Below, one piece after another: positions 27,198-37,023 of a stretch of 64,000 nucleotides of DNA. Location: positions 3,175,001 to 3,239,000 of the forward strand of contig CP102593.1 in assembly GCA_025666215.1 (NCBI GenBank), written 5' to 3'. Both the position numbers and the translations under genes were made by a program. The stretch comes from Xanthomonas campestris pv. phormiicola (GTDB lineage: Bacteria > Pseudomonadota > Gammaproteobacteria > Xanthomonadales > Xanthomonadaceae). Positions within the stretch are counted from its first letter, which is position 1. The number at the start of each line of letters is the position of its first letter. Below the pieces are notes generated by a model, which saw nothing but the letters and a program-made list of their open reading frames with translations, searched no databases and had not been told where the DNA came from.

Positions 27198-28661
27198 ATG
27201 TCACCCGAAACCGAAAACCGGTCGATGCACGATACCTTCCTGTTGTTTGGCGCCACCGGCGATCTGGCCCAGCGCTACCTGTTCCCGTCGCTGCTGCGCA
27301 TGCTCGACGACGGCTTCCTGCCGGAAGATTTCCGCATCCGTGCGCTGGCGCTGTCGCCGCACGACACCGCCAAGTTCCACGAGATCCTCAAGCCGCGGCT
27401 GCAGGCGGCGATGCCGCAGGTCAGCGAGGCGGTCATCCAGTCGCTGCTGGATCGCATCGACTACCGCTCGGTGGACCTGCGCAATGCCGAGTCGGTGGCC
27501 GAGGCGGTGCGCGAGCTGGCCTCGCGCAAGTGCGTCAGCTACCTGGCGATCCCGCCGGGTCTGTACATCAGCACCTGCCAGGGCCTGGCCCTGGGCGGCG
27601 CGCTGGCCGCGCCGAACCGGCTGATGCTGGAGAAGCCGATCGGCCACGACTCGGCCAGCGCGCGCGAGATCCTGCAGGCGATCGGCGCGCTGATCGACGA
27701 AGACCGCGTGTTCCGCCTGGACCACTACCTGGGCAAGGCCGCGGTGCAGAACCTGATCGCGCTGCGCTTCGGCAACACGCTGCTGGAGGCGGTGTGGAAC
27801 CGCAACTACATCGAGTCGGTGGAGATCCTGGTCGCCGAGAGCGAGGGCGTGGACGGCCGCGACGCCTACTACGCGCGTTCCGGCGCGCTGCGCGACATGG
27901 TCCAGAGCCACATCCTGCAGCTGCTGTGCCTGGTGGCGATGGAGCCGCCGGCCTCGCTGGAGGCGGACCGCATCCGCGACGAGAAGGTCAAGGTGCTGCG
28001 CGCGCTGCGTCCGCTGCAGGCCGCGCACGCCGCGCGCGACAGCGTGCGCGGGCGCTACACCGCCGGCACCATCAACGGCCAGCAGGCGCAGGCCTACCAG
28101 CCGCCGGAAGGCAGCGACGTGGAGACCTTCGTCGGCGTCACCGCCTACATCGACAACTGGCGCTGGGCCGGGGTGCCGTTCCGGCTGTGCACCGGCAAGC
28201 GCCTGGCCGAACGCACCACGCGCATCGTGGTCACGCTCAAGCCGGTCACCCACTGGCTGTTCGAGCGCCCCGACGCGAAGCACGTGGCGCCGAACCGGCT
28301 GACCTTCCAGCTGCAGCCGCAGGAGAACATCGAACTGGGCCTGATGAGCAGCCTGGCCGGTCCGGAATGGGGTGCGCTGGAACTGCAGCCGCTGGAACTG
28401 GAACTGTCGGTGCCGACCGGCCTGCATCGCCGCATCGCCTACGAGCGGCTGATGCTGGACGCGCTCAACGGCAACCACGCGCTGTTCGTGCGCGACGACG
28501 AAGTGCGCGCGGCCTGGGCCTGGATCGACAGCGTCAGCGACGCCTGGGCGCAGGCGCACCTGCCGCTGCTGCCCTACCCGGCCGGCAGCTGGGGGCCGCA
28601 GGAGGCCGAACGCTACGTCTCCGCCGACGACGCCAGCGCCGTGCAGCGGGACGCGTCATGA
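27198..28661 (+). CDS. zwf: Glucose-6-phosphate dehydrogenase
   Basis: Zwf oxidises glucose-6-phosphate to 6-phosphogluconolactone with NADP(+), the entry to the Entner-Doudoroff and pentose phosphate routes. The 487-residue protein has the Rossmann motif GATGDLAQ (residues 18-25), the substrate/catalytic motif 'RLDHYLGKAAVQNL' and 'ALRFGN'. I start it at the ATG at 27198; a second ATG nine codons later is equally placed before the core. glk follows with an ATGA overlap, so zwf, glk and pgl are translationally coupled. Confidence 0.95.
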   Translation: MSPETENRSMHDTFLLFGATGDLAQRYLFPSLLRMLDDGFLPEDFRIRALALSPHDTAKFHEILKPRLQAAMPQVSEAVIQSLLDRIDYRSVDLRNAESVAEAVRELASRKCVSYLAIPPGLYISTCQGLALGGALAAPNRLMLEKPIGHDSASAREILQAIGALIDEDRVFRLDHYLGKAAVQNLIALRFGNTLLEAVWNRNYIESVEILVAESEGVDGRDAYYARSGALRDMVQSHILQLLCLVAMEPPASLEADRIRDEKVKVLRALRPLQAAHAARDSVRGRYTAGTINGQQAQAYQPPEGSDVETFVGVTAYIDNWRWAGVPFRLCTGKRLAERTTRIVVTLKPVTHWLFERPDAKHVAPNRLTFQLQPQENIELGLMSSLAGPEWGALELQPLELELSVPTGLHRRIAYERLMLDALNGNHALFVRDDEVRAAWAWIDSVSDAWAQAHLPLLPYPAGSWGPQEAERYVSADDASAVQRDAS

Positions 28662-29661
28662 GCGCGCCGCTGCGGCCGGTGCTGGTCGCCGACATCGGCG
28701 GCACCAACGCGCGCTTCGCACTCGCCGACCTCGACGCGTCCACGCCGTTGCTCGACGACAGCACCCAGACCTATGCGGTGGTGGAGTTCCCGTCGCTGGG
28801 CGACGCGGCGCGCCACTACCTGCAGCAGACCGGCGTGGACGCGCGCAGCGGCGTGTTCGCCGTGGCCGGGCGGGTGGACGGCGACGAGGCGCGGATCACC
28901 AACCACCCGTGGGTGATCTCGCGCTCGCGCACCCGCGCCATGCTCGGCTTCGACGACCTGCACCTGATCAACGATTTCGCCGCGCAGGCGATGGCGATCA
29001 GCCTGCTGCAGCCGCAGGACGTGGTCCAGGTCGGCGGCGCGGCGTGGCAGCCGGCGCCGGTCGCCACGCCGCGCAACTACGCGGTGATCGGCCCCGGCAC
29101 CGGCCTGGGCGTCGGCGGCCTGCTGACCCGCGGCGGCCGTTGCATCCCGCTGGAGACCGAGGGCGGCCACGTCAGCTTCCCGCCGGGCACGCCCGAGGAG
29201 ATCCGCATCCTGGAGCTGCTGTCGCAGCAGTTCGGCCGCGTGTCCAACGAACGCCTGATCTGCGGCCCCGGCCTGGTCAACATCCATCGCGCGCTCAGCG
29301 AGATCGCCGGCGACAACCCCGGCCCGCTGCAGCCGGAAGACATCACCGCCCGCGCCGAGCAGGGCGACTACCGCGCGATGCGCACCATCGACGTGTTCTG
29401 CGCGGTGTTCGGCGCCATCGCCGGCGACCTGGTGCTGGTGCAGGGCGCCTGGGACGGCGTGTTCCTGACCGGCGGCCTGGTGCCGAAGATGCTCGACGCG
29501 CTGCAGCACTCCGGCTTCCGCCAGCGCTTCGAGCACAAGGGCCGCTTTTCGTCGATCATGGCGCGGGTGCCGTCGCTGGCAGTGACCCACCCCCGTCCCG
29601 GTCTGCTCGGCGCCGCCGCCTACGCGGTCGATGCCGAGCGGCAATCCCCAGGAGTCGTTGC

Positions 29662-29665
<4 letters not shown>
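28658..29665 (+). CDS. glk: Glucokinase
   Basis: Glk phosphorylates free glucose with ATP. The 335-residue product has the ROK/hexokinase-type phosphate motif 'ADIGGTNARFALAD' (residues 11-24), the catalytic 'LINDFAAQA' with the general-base aspartate, the second phosphate motif 'GPGTGLGVGGL', and the glucose-contacting 'ETEGGH'. It belongs to the E. coli-type Glk group. Placing glucokinase between zwf and pgl means that glucose released inside the cell is channelled directly into the Entner-Doudoroff steps. It overlaps both neighbours by four bases. Confidence 0.95.
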
Positions 29666-30381
<716 letters not shown>

Positions 30382-30384
30382 GGC

Positions 30385-30486
30385 CGGGACTCGGGACTCG
30401 GGACCGGGGACTCGTAACAGCCCATCGCTGCTGCATTCCCGCTCTTTCGAGTCCCCAGTCCCGAGTCCCGAGTCCCGAGTCCCGAC
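30385..30486. repeat. Two-armed GGGACTC heptad element between pgl and edd
   Basis: The left arm of GGGACTC/GGGACCG heptads (30385-30413) is followed by CGTAACAGC, a spacer of about 25 bp, then the right arm of GAGTCCC heptads (30449-30485). The arms are complementary over about 25-28 bp. The element sits inside the Entner-Doudoroff gene set, so a transcript from zwf to eda would carry this stem. Confidence 0.9.
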
Positions 30487-30518
30487 CACATCCCCACACT
30501 TCATAGCCACGTCAGCCA

Positions 30519-32435
30519 ATGAGCCTGCATCCGAAAATCCACGCGATCACCGAACGCATCCGCGCGCGCAGTGCGCCGTCGCGGCGCGCCTACCTGGCCG
30601 GCATCGATGCCGCCTTGCGCGACGGCCCGTTCCGCAGCCGCCTGAGCTGCGGCAACCTGGCGCACGGCTTCGCCGCCTGCGGCCCGACCGACAAGAGCCG
30701 CCTGGAAGGCGGGATCACCCCGAACCTGGGCATCGTCACCGCCTACAACGACATGCTGTCGGCGCACCAGCCGTTCGAGCACTACCCGGAAATCATCCGC
30801 AGCACCGCGCGTGCACTGGGCGCCACCGCGCAGGTCGCCGGCGGCGTGCCGGCGATGTGCGACGGCGTGACCCAGGGCCGTCCCGGCATGGAGCTGTCGC
30901 TGTTCTCGCGCGACGTGATCGCCCAGGCCACCGCGATCGGCCTCAGCCACGACATGTTCGACACCACCCTCTACCTGGGCGTGTGCGACAAGATCGTGCC
31001 CGGCCTGCTGATCGGCGCGCTGGCCTTCGGCCACCTGCCGGCGGTGTTCGTGCCGGCCGGGCCGATGACCCCGGGCATTCCCAACAAGCAGAAGGCCGAG
31101 GTGCGCGAGCGCTACGCCGCCGGCCAGGCCACCCGCGAGGAACTGCTGGCCGCCGAATCGGCGTCCTACCACGCGCCCGGCACCTGCACCTTCTACGGCA
31201 CCGCCAATTCCAACCAGGTGCTGCTGGAAGCGATGGGCGTGCAGTTGCCCGGCGCCTCGTTCGTCAATCCGGGCACGCCGCTGCGCGACGCGCTGACCCA
31301 GCAGGCCACCGAACGCGCGCTGCGCATCACCGCGCTGGGCAGCGATTTCCGCCCGCTCGGCCGCATGATCGACGAACGCGCGATCGTCAACGCCGCGGTC
31401 GCGCTGATGTCCACCGGCGGCTCCACCAACCACACCATCCACTGGCTGGCGGTGGCGCGCGCGGCCGGCATCGTGCTGACCTGGGACGACCTGGACGAAC
31501 TGTCGCAGATCGTGCCGCTGCTGACGCGCGTGTATCCCAACGGCGAGGCCGACGTGAACCATTTCGCCGCGGCCGGCGGCGTGGGCTTCGTGTTCCGCGA
31601 GCTGATGGACGCGGGGCTGATGCACGACGACCTGGCCACCATCGTGCCCGGCGGCATGCGCGCCTACGGCGACGAGCCGTGCGTGCAGAACGGCGCGCTG
31701 GCCTACGTGCCGAGCCCGGCCAAGAGCGCCGACGAAAGCGTGGTGCGCCCGGCCTCCAATCCGTTCGAGGCGCAGGGCGGATTGCGCCTGCTGCGCGGCA
31801 ATCTCGGCCGTTCGCTGATCAAGCTGTCGGCGGTGAAGCCGGAATTCCGCACCATCGAGGCGCCGGCCGTGGTCATCGACGCGCCGCAGGCACTGAACAA
31901 GCTGCATGCCGCCGGGGTGCTGCCGCACGACTTCGTGGTGGTGCTGCGCTACCAGGGCCCGCGCGCGAACGGCATGCCGGAACTGCATTCGCTGGCGCCG
32001 CTGCTGGGCCTGCTGCAGAACCAGGGCCGGCGCGTGGCGCTGGTCACCGACGGCCGCCTGTCCGGCGCCTCGGGCAAGTTCCCGGCCGCGATCCACATGA
32101 CCCCGGAAGCGGCGCGCGGCGGCCCGATCGCGCGCGTGCGCGAAGGCGACATCGTGCGCCTGGACGGCGAGGCCGGCACCCTGGAAGTGCTGGTGGATGC
32201 CGCCGAATGGGCGGCGCGTGCGCTGGCGCCGAACACCGCGCCGGCCGCGCACGACCTGGGCCGCAACCTGTTCGCGATCAATCGCCGCGTGGTCGGCCCG
32301 GCCGACCAGGGCGCGATCTCGATCTCCTGCGGCCCGCCCGCGGCCGACGGCGACGACTGGAACTACGACGCCGAGTACGACCTGGGCCGCGGCAGCGAGG
32401 CCGCCGACGCACCGCACGAGGCAAAGGACGCGTAA
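30519..32435 (+). CDS. edd: Phosphogluconate dehydratase
   Basis: Edd dehydrates 6-phosphogluconate to 2-keto-3-deoxy-6-phosphogluconate, the defining first step of the Entner-Doudoroff pathway. The 638-residue protein is of the IlvD/Edd family, with Fe-S ligand regions '[13 protein letters not shown]', '[12 protein letters not shown]' and '[17 protein letters not shown]', and '[14 protein letters not shown]' near the C-terminus. Length agrees with Edd rather than with the shorter IlvD. It lies 137 bp after pgl and 100 bp before eda on the same strand. Confidence 0.96.
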   Translation: MSLHPKIHAITERIRARSAPSRRAYLAGIDAALRDGPFRSRLSCGNLAHGFAACGPTDKSRLEGGITPNLGIVTAYNDMLSAHQPFEHYPEIIRSTARALGATAQVAGGVPAMCDGVTQGRPGMELSLFSRDVIAQATAIGLSHDMFDTTLYLGVCDKIVPGLLIGALAFGHLPAVFVPAGPMTPGIPNKQKAEVRERYAAGQATREELLAAESASYHAPGTCTFYGTANSNQVLLEAMGVQLPGASFVNPGTPLRDALTQQATERALRITALGSDFRPLGRMIDERAIVNAAVALMSTGGSTNHTIHWLAVARAAGIVLTWDDLDELSQIVPLLTRVYPNGEADVNHFAAAGGVGFVFRELMDAGLMHDDLATIVPGGMRAYGDEPCVQNGALAYVPSPAKSADESVVRPASNPFEAQGGLRLLRGNLGRSLIKLSAVKPEFRTIEAPAVVIDAPQALNKLHAAGVLPHDFVVVLRYQGPRANGMPELHSLAPLLGLLQNQGRRVALVTDGRLSGASGKFPAAIHMTPEAARGGPIARVREGDIVRLDGEAGTLEVLVDAAEWAARALAPNTAPAAHDLGRNLFAINRRVVGPADQGAISISCGPPAADGDDWNYDAEYDLGRGSEAADAPHEAKDA

Positions 32436-32479
32436 GCCTGCGGCCCGACCGGCGCCATCGGCGCCATGCCCCTCCCCCC

Positions 32480-32503
32480 GCGTCGGCCGCCTGCGGCCGA
32501 CGC
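32480..32503 (+). terminator. Strong hairpin between edd and eda
   Basis: A perfect 11-bp stem (GCGTCGGCCGC / GCGGCCGACGC) with a 2-nt loop lies midway between the edd stop and the eda start. No T-run follows. It could act as a partial terminator or mRNA stabiliser setting the edd:eda ratio. Confidence 0.5.
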
Positions 32504-32535
32504 ACTTCCGCCATCCTCGCGACTACGAGATTGCC

Positions 32536-33189
32536 ATGACGATTGCCGACCACCAGAACGAAGCCGAACACCTCCTGCGCGCCGCCGGCATCCTGCCGGT
32601 GGTGACCGTGCACAGCCTGGACGAGGCGCGCCGCGTTGCCGCCGCGCTGCTCGAAGGCGGGCTGCCCGCGATCGAGCTGACCCTGCGCACGCCGGTGGCG
32701 ATGGACGCGCTGGCGATGCTCAAGCGCGAACTGCCGGACATCAGGATCGGCGCCGGCACGGTGCTGACCGAAACCCAGCTGCAGCAGGCGATCGACGCCG
32801 GCGCCGATTTCATCGTCACCCCGGGCACGCCGCCGGCGCTGGCCGACGCGCTGGCGCGGGCGCCGCTGCCGGTGGTGCCGGGTGCCGCCACCCCGACCGA
32901 ACTGCTGGCGCTGATGGCGCGCGGCTTCCGCGTGTGCAAGCTGTTCCCGGCCTCGGCGGTCGGCGGCCTGGCCATGCTCAAGGGCCTGGCCGGCCCCCTG
33001 GCGGACCTGAAGCTGTGCCCCACCGGCGGCATCGGCGAGAGCACCGCGGCCGAGTACCTGGCGCAGCCGAACGTGGTCTGCATCGGCGGCTCGTGGATGG
33101 TGCCGAAGGACTGGCTGGCCAACGGTCAGTGGGACAAGGTGCGCGAGAGCGCGGCGAAGGCGGCCGAGATCGTCCGCGGGACTCGGTAA
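32536..33189 (+). CDS. eda: 2-dehydro-3-deoxy-phosphogluconate aldolase
   Basis: Eda cleaves KDPG to pyruvate and glyceraldehyde-3-phosphate, completing the Entner-Doudoroff pathway. The 217-residue class I aldolase has the catalytic Glu47 ('IELTLRT'), 'GAGTVLT', 'FIVTPG' and the Schiff-base Lys135 in 'CKLFPAS'. Length equals the family norm. The gene is last in the rightward operon; a heptad element with a strong bidirectional hairpin follows. Confidence 0.95.
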   Translation: MTIADHQNEAEHLLRAAGILPVVTVHSLDEARRVAAALLEGGLPAIELTLRTPVAMDALAMLKRELPDIRIGAGTVLTETQLQQAIDAGADFIVTPGTPPALADALARAPLPVVPGAATPTELLALMARGFRVCKLFPASAVGGLAMLKGLAGPLADLKLCPTGGIGESTAAEYLAQPNVVCIGGSWMVPKDWLANGQWDKVRESAAKAAEIVRGTR

Positions 33190-33192
33190 AGT

Positions 33193-33362
33193 CGGGACTC
33201 GGGACTCGGGACTCGGGACTCGAAAAGCGAACCACAAAAAAGCGCCGGCATGCCGGCGCTTTTTGTTTGGCTGTTGCTGTCGCGTTTGCTGTTCCGGGTC
33301 CCCGGTCCTGGCTTTACCGAGTCCCGAGTCCCGAGTCCCGAGTCCCGACGTCCCGACGTCCC
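33193..33362. repeat. Two-armed GGGACTC heptad element between eda and the discoidin glycosidase gene
   Basis: The left arm has four GGGACTC heptads (33193-33222) and the right arm a run of GAGTCCC heptads (33317-33351), then two GACGTCCC units. The 95-bp interior contains a terminator-like hairpin (listed separately) and CTGTTCCGGGTCCCCGG. It separates two convergent genes. Confidence 0.9.
33236..33265. terminator. Bidirectional intrinsic terminator between convergent genes
   Basis: AAAAAAGCGCCGGC is followed at once by its complement GCCGGCGCTTTTT around a central AT, giving a stem of about 9-10 GC-rich pairs with A- and T-runs on both flanks. It can terminate the eda transcript (rightward) and the discoidin glycosidase transcript (leftward). 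Confidence 0.85.
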
Positions 33363-33366
33363 GGCC

Positions 33367-36300
33367 TCACCGCACCTCGATCTGCACATCTGCCGGCAAA
33401 GAACGGATCCGCAGCTCGCCGTTTTCCCACTGCGCCGCTTCGCCGTTGACCAGGGTGCGGCCGGGTTCGCCGGTATACGGCCACGGCAGCACCAGGCCGC
33501 CGCTGGGCACGCGCAGGCCGCCGCCGATGCCCAGGATCAGCCGGTTCTTCTGCCGGCGCAGCTGGTAGCTCAGTTCGCCCTGCGGAGTGCGCAGGTCCTG
33601 GATCGCGATGCCCTTGCCGTCGAACCATGCCGCCGGCACGCCGGCCGCCAGCACCAGGCTGTCGTCGATGTCGCGCACGTAGGCGAACATGTCCAGTACC
33701 GAGCGCACGAAGTCCGACGCCACCCAGGCATGCGGCAGGTCGCCGACGAAGAACGGCTTGCGCGGCGTATGCGAGACCACTTCGGCCCACTGGTTCCAGG
33801 GCTGCGGCGTACGATCCTTGAAGAAGAACTGGGTCGCGTCCCAGGCGCGCTCGCGCCAGCCCAGGCGCACGAACGCGGCGACGTTGCGCCATTCGTACGG
33901 CGTGTAGTCCTTCCACTCGCGCTTGCCGTCGCGGCGGCTGGCGAACTCGCCCCAATAGCGCTCGAAGGTGTTGCCCAGCAGTTGCGGCGGCAGCCGGCCC
34001 TGCTCCCCGCCCGGCGCCAGCGCGATGGTCGTGGAGGTGGGATCGAAATCGCCCAGCTCGGCCGACCCGGGCAGGAAATCGATATGGTGCTGCTGCGTGG
34101 CGGTCTGCAACGAGGCGTACAGGTCCTGGCGGAATTCGTCGCGCGCGGCGGCAAAGCGCGCCGCATCGTCGACCCGGCCCAGTTCGGCGGCGATCTCCAC
34201 CGCGTCCTTGTAGCCGCGCAGCGCCCAGAAGTTGTCCCAGTACGAATGCATCGGCTTGGCCGAATAGCCTTCGTGGCTGATCGACACCGGCATCATCCCG
34301 TAGAACGCCGGATTGCGCGCCCGGTTCTCCTCGGTGCGCTCGCTGAGCCGCAGCTGTTCCATGTACTCGTACGCGGCCAGCACGTGCGGCCACATCTTTT
34401 CCAGGAACGCGCGGTCGCCGCTGTAGCGGTAGTAGTCGGCGACGCCGAAGATCAGTTCGCCATGGCTGTCGTTCTCCGGCACCGGATCGCTGCCGCGGTC
34501 GTCCACGCAGCACGGCACCATGCCGTTGGCGAACTGGTACGGCGCGTACCACTCCAGGTACTCGCGCGCCACGTCGGCGCGGCCCAGGCGCAGCAGGCCT
34601 TCGGAAATCATCGCGCCGTCGCGGATCCAGCTGCGCGAATACGAGCGCGTGCCCGGCTGCAGGCGTGGCCCGATCCGCGAGATCAGCATGTGCGCCAGCG
34701 CGGTGCGCAAGGTGTCGGCCAGCGCCTTGCCCTCGGCCGGGACGCTCAGCTGCACCCGGTCCAGTTTCTCGCGCCACTGCTCGGCCACCAGCTGTTGCGC
34801 ACGCGCCGCATCGAACCCGGACGGCAGCGCCTGCGCGCCGGTCTGCGGGATCAGCAAGGCCACTTCGCGCACTTCGCCCGGGGCCAGGCGCCCGCGGTAC
34901 AGCAGCGCGCCCGAGGCCAGGCCGTCGGCGTCGGACGCCTGCTGCGGCAGCGCGGCGCTGTCGGCGGCCAGGCGCTCGATGTCGATGCCGGCGTCGAACG
35001 CCGTGGCGTAGGCCGCGTCGGGCTTCTGCACCGCGAACACGCGCGGCTCGCCGTTGACCTGCACCTGGGCGCCGTCGAACGCCAGCAGATGGATCGGGCT
35101 GACCCCGCCGACGGTGTTGAGGAACTGGCTGGGCGGGTTCACCTGGAACGGCCGCACCGCCAGCGCCAGGGTGTAGTCGTGCGGCTTCTTGCTCGGGTTG
35201 CTGAGCCGGTAGCGCGCCACCAGCTGCGCCTGCTCCGGCGTGCCCTGCACGAAGGCGGTGATGCGCAGGCCGGCGTTGTCGTGGCTCCAGTCCACGCTGG
35301 GGATCGGCAGGTAGTCGTCCTGCAGGCTCTGCGCGGTCTTCACGTCGGCCCAGCTCAGGCGCTTACCGTCCAGCAGCAGGAACGGCTCGATGCTGAAGCC
35401 GCCCTTGCCCACTTCGATCGCGCCGTCCTCGCCGACCAGGCCCTGTTCGCGGCCGCCGTCCAGGCCGACGATGGTCCAGTACGGCTGCTCGCCGCTGAAG
35501 CCGCGCGGGAACCAGCCGCGGGTGGCATCGGCCGCCACCGACTTGACGAAGTCGTTCGGGGTCGCGGCGAAGGCCAGCGGCTGCAGCGCGATGTCGGCGA
35601 TGCCGTAGCGGAAGCTGGGGCCGTCCTCCAGGTCGATGCGCACATAGCGCGCCTCGGTCTCGGGCATCGGCAACCAGTCGGTGCCGCCGTTGCCGGCGGT
35701 GACGGTGCGCAGCTCGCGCCAGCTGCGGCCGTCGGCCGAGCCCTGCAGCTTGTAGCGCGAGGCATACACGCCCGGCGCCCATTGCACCTTGGCGCCGCCG
35801 AACTCGCGCACCTTGCCCAGGTCCAGCATGATGGTCTGGGTCTTGGCGTTGCCGCTGTACCACACCGTGTCCGCCTTGCCGTCGGCGATGCGCTGTTCCA
35901 GCGCCGGCGCGGTGTCGGCGCTGACCTTCACCGTCAGCGGCGAGGTGTCCTGCGGCGGCAACGGGGTCAGGCTCAGCTGGTCGAAGCACACCGTGCCCTT
36001 GCCGCCGACCTGGTTGTAGATGGTGAACTCGACCTGCGCGCTGCGCTTGAGTTCTTTCTCCGGACTCGGCCCCCAGGCCTTGTCGATCTGCCGCTTCTTG
36101 AAGCTGAGCGTGCTCCACTGCTTGGGGAAGTCGTAGCGCGGCCGGTTGACCCACCACACGTTGTCGCCGCTGGCGTCGACCAGCTTGAACTGCAGGTCGT
36201 TGCTCGGCGAATCGCCGCGCAGCTGGAACGCGAGCTGGTAGTTGTCCGGATACTCGATCGGGATCGCGCGGCGGATGCCGGCGTAGCCGGAGACGCCGTT

Positions 36301-36525
36301 GAAGTCGTAGTCCAGGCAGATCGCCTTGGCGCGGCCGCCGCTGGCGGCCTGCACCAGCCGGGTCGAGGCGGTGACCTGGTTGGAGACGACGATCTGCCAG
36401 TTGTCGAGATTGTTGAAGCTGTCCAGCGCTACCGGCGCGGTCGGCGCCGCGGCGAAGGCCTGCGCCGCCGCCAGGCCCAGGATGGCCATCGTCCACCGTC
36501 TGCTCGTCATCGCCGCTCCCGTCAT
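33367..36525 (-). CDS. Secreted discoidin-domain protein with C-terminal (alpha/alpha)6-type glycosidase domain
   Basis: The product is about 1,050 residues with a signal peptide (MTSRRWTMAILGLAAAQAFA). A jelly-roll carbohydrate-binding-like region follows (about residues 35-190), then a discoidin/F5-8 type C domain ('TVWYSGNAKTQTIMLDLG... VQWAPGVYASRYKLQGS', about 205-340). After a beta-rich linker comes an (alpha/alpha)6 toroid domain with 'SRSWIRDGAMISEGLLRLG', 'VPENDSHGELIFGVADYYRY' and 'PHAWVASDFVRSVLDMF'. The toroid resembles glucoamylase/GH15- and GH63-like clans, with acidic residues in the expected loops, but I cannot name a CAZy family. ATG 36525 is preferred (GAGG just upstream); ATGs at 36510 and 36573 are alternatives. 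It is the last gene of the leftward glucan locus and probably trims the products of the GH144 enzyme in the periplasm. Confidence 0.8.
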   Translation of the reverse strand: MTGAAMTSRRWTMAILGLAAAQAFAAAPTAPVALDSFNNLDNWQIVVSNQVTASTRLVQAASGGRAKAICLDYDFNGVSGYAGIRRAIPIEYPDNYQLAFQLRGDSPSNDLQFKLVDASGDNVWWVNRPRYDFPKQWSTLSFKKRQIDKAWGPSPEKELKRSAQVEFTIYNQVGGKGTVCFDQLSLTPLPPQDTSPLTVKVSADTAPALEQRIADGKADTVWYSGNAKTQTIMLDLGKVREFGGAKVQWAPGVYASRYKLQGSADGRSWRELRTVTAGNGGTDWLPMPETEARYVRIDLEDGPSFRYGIADIALQPLAFAATPNDFVKSVAADATRGWFPRGFSGEQPYWTIVGLDGGREQGLVGEDGAIEVGKGGFSIEPFLLLDGKRLSWADVKTAQSLQDDYLPIPSVDWSHDNAGLRITAFVQGTPEQAQLVARYRLSNPSKKPHDYTLALAVRPFQVNPPSQFLNTVGGVSPIHLLAFDGAQVQVNGEPRVFAVQKPDAAYATAFDAGIDIERLAADSAALPQQASDADGLASGALLYRGRLAPGEVREVALLIPQTGAQALPSGFDAARAQQLVAEQWREKLDRVQLSVPAEGKALADTLRTALAHMLISRIGPRLQPGTRSYSRSWIRDGAMISEGLLRLGRADVAREYLEWYAPYQFANGMVPCCVDDRGSDPVPENDSHGELIFGVADYYRYSGDRAFLEKMWPHVLAAYEYMEQLRLSERTEENRARNPAFYGMMPVSISHEGYSAKPMHSYWDNFWALRGYKDAVEIAAELGRVDDAARFAAARDEFRQDLYASLQTATQQHHIDFLPGSAELGDFDPTSTTIALAPGGEQGRLPPQLLGNTFERYWGEFASRRDGKREWKDYTPYEWRNVAAFVRLGWRERAWDATQFFFKDRTPQPWNQWAEVVSHTPRKPFFVGDLPHAWVASDFVRSVLDMFAYVRDIDDSLVLAAGVPAAWFDGKGIAIQDLRTPQGELSYQLRRQKNRLILGIGGGLRVPSGGLVLPWPYTGEPGRTLVNGEAAQWENGELRIRSLPADVQIEVR

Positions 36526-36555
36526 GAACCTCGTTCCCGTTGTGTCGTTGGCTTT

Positions 36556-36620
36556 TTTGCAGGAGGGGTTCAACCCCGACGCGTGACCGGCACGGCGTCG
36601 GGGCTGAAGCCCCTCCTACA
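36556..36620. repeat. REP-type inverted doublet upstream of the discoidin glycosidase gene
   Basis: GCAGGAGGGGTTCAACCCCGACGCG and the reverse-complementary CGTCGGGGCTGAAGCCCCTCCTAC face each other across about 10 bp, forming a large imperfect palindrome of roughly 25-bp arms. Each arm is itself a small palindrome (GGGGTTCAACCCC, GGGGCTGAAGCCCC). It lies just upstream of the gene start at 36525, within the transcript if transcription comes from the permease genes. Confidence 0.8.
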
Positions 36621-36660
36621 GCTACATCCTCAGCATGGCCGGCAGTTCAGCGCCGAGCGA

Positions 36661-37020
36661 CGCAAGCGCGTTCCCACACTCGTGCATTCCCCATGCCGTC
36701 CATGGCGCAGCATACCGGCTCCGGCTACGCCGGCCTGGCCATCCATGGCCGGGCGTTCGGCGCAACGCGCGCCAGTGGCGCTCCATGATCGGCAGAACCG
36801 CTGCCATCCATGGCGTGACACTCGCACTCCAGAACGTCCGGCCCGGCCATCCATGGCCGGGCGTTCGGGAACGCGCGAGCCAGTGGCTCGCAAGCGCGTC
36901 GCCGCACTCGCATCTTTCCCATGCCATCCATGGCGCAACGGATCGGCTCCAGACAACCCGGCCTGGCCATCCATGGCCAGGCGTTCGGCGCAACGCGCGC
37001 CAGTGGCGCGCAAGCGTTGC
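36661..37020. repeat. Tandem array of about three 110-121-bp units with CCATCCATGG cores
   Basis: Three imperfect units (about 36661-36781, 36782-36889 and 36890-37010) share the segment GGCCATCCATGGCC-GGGCGTTCGG followed by CGCAACGCGCGCCAGTGGCGC. Units 1 and 3 also share CGCAAGCGCG...CCATGCC(G/A)TCCATGGCGCA. Each unit has two ATCCATGG-type near-palindromic cores. The array fills the gap between the permease gene and the discoidin glycosidase gene and starts again (CAAGCGTTGCGCC) right at the permease stop. No gene is seen in it. Confidence 0.85.
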
Positions 37021-37023
37021 GCC

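Noticed and set aside
30385..30486. Heptad arrays as a CRISPR or as coding repeats
   Set aside because: Units are 7 bp, contiguous and inverted in two arms, with no spacers; frames through them give only SGLGTRD or ESRVPSP strings.
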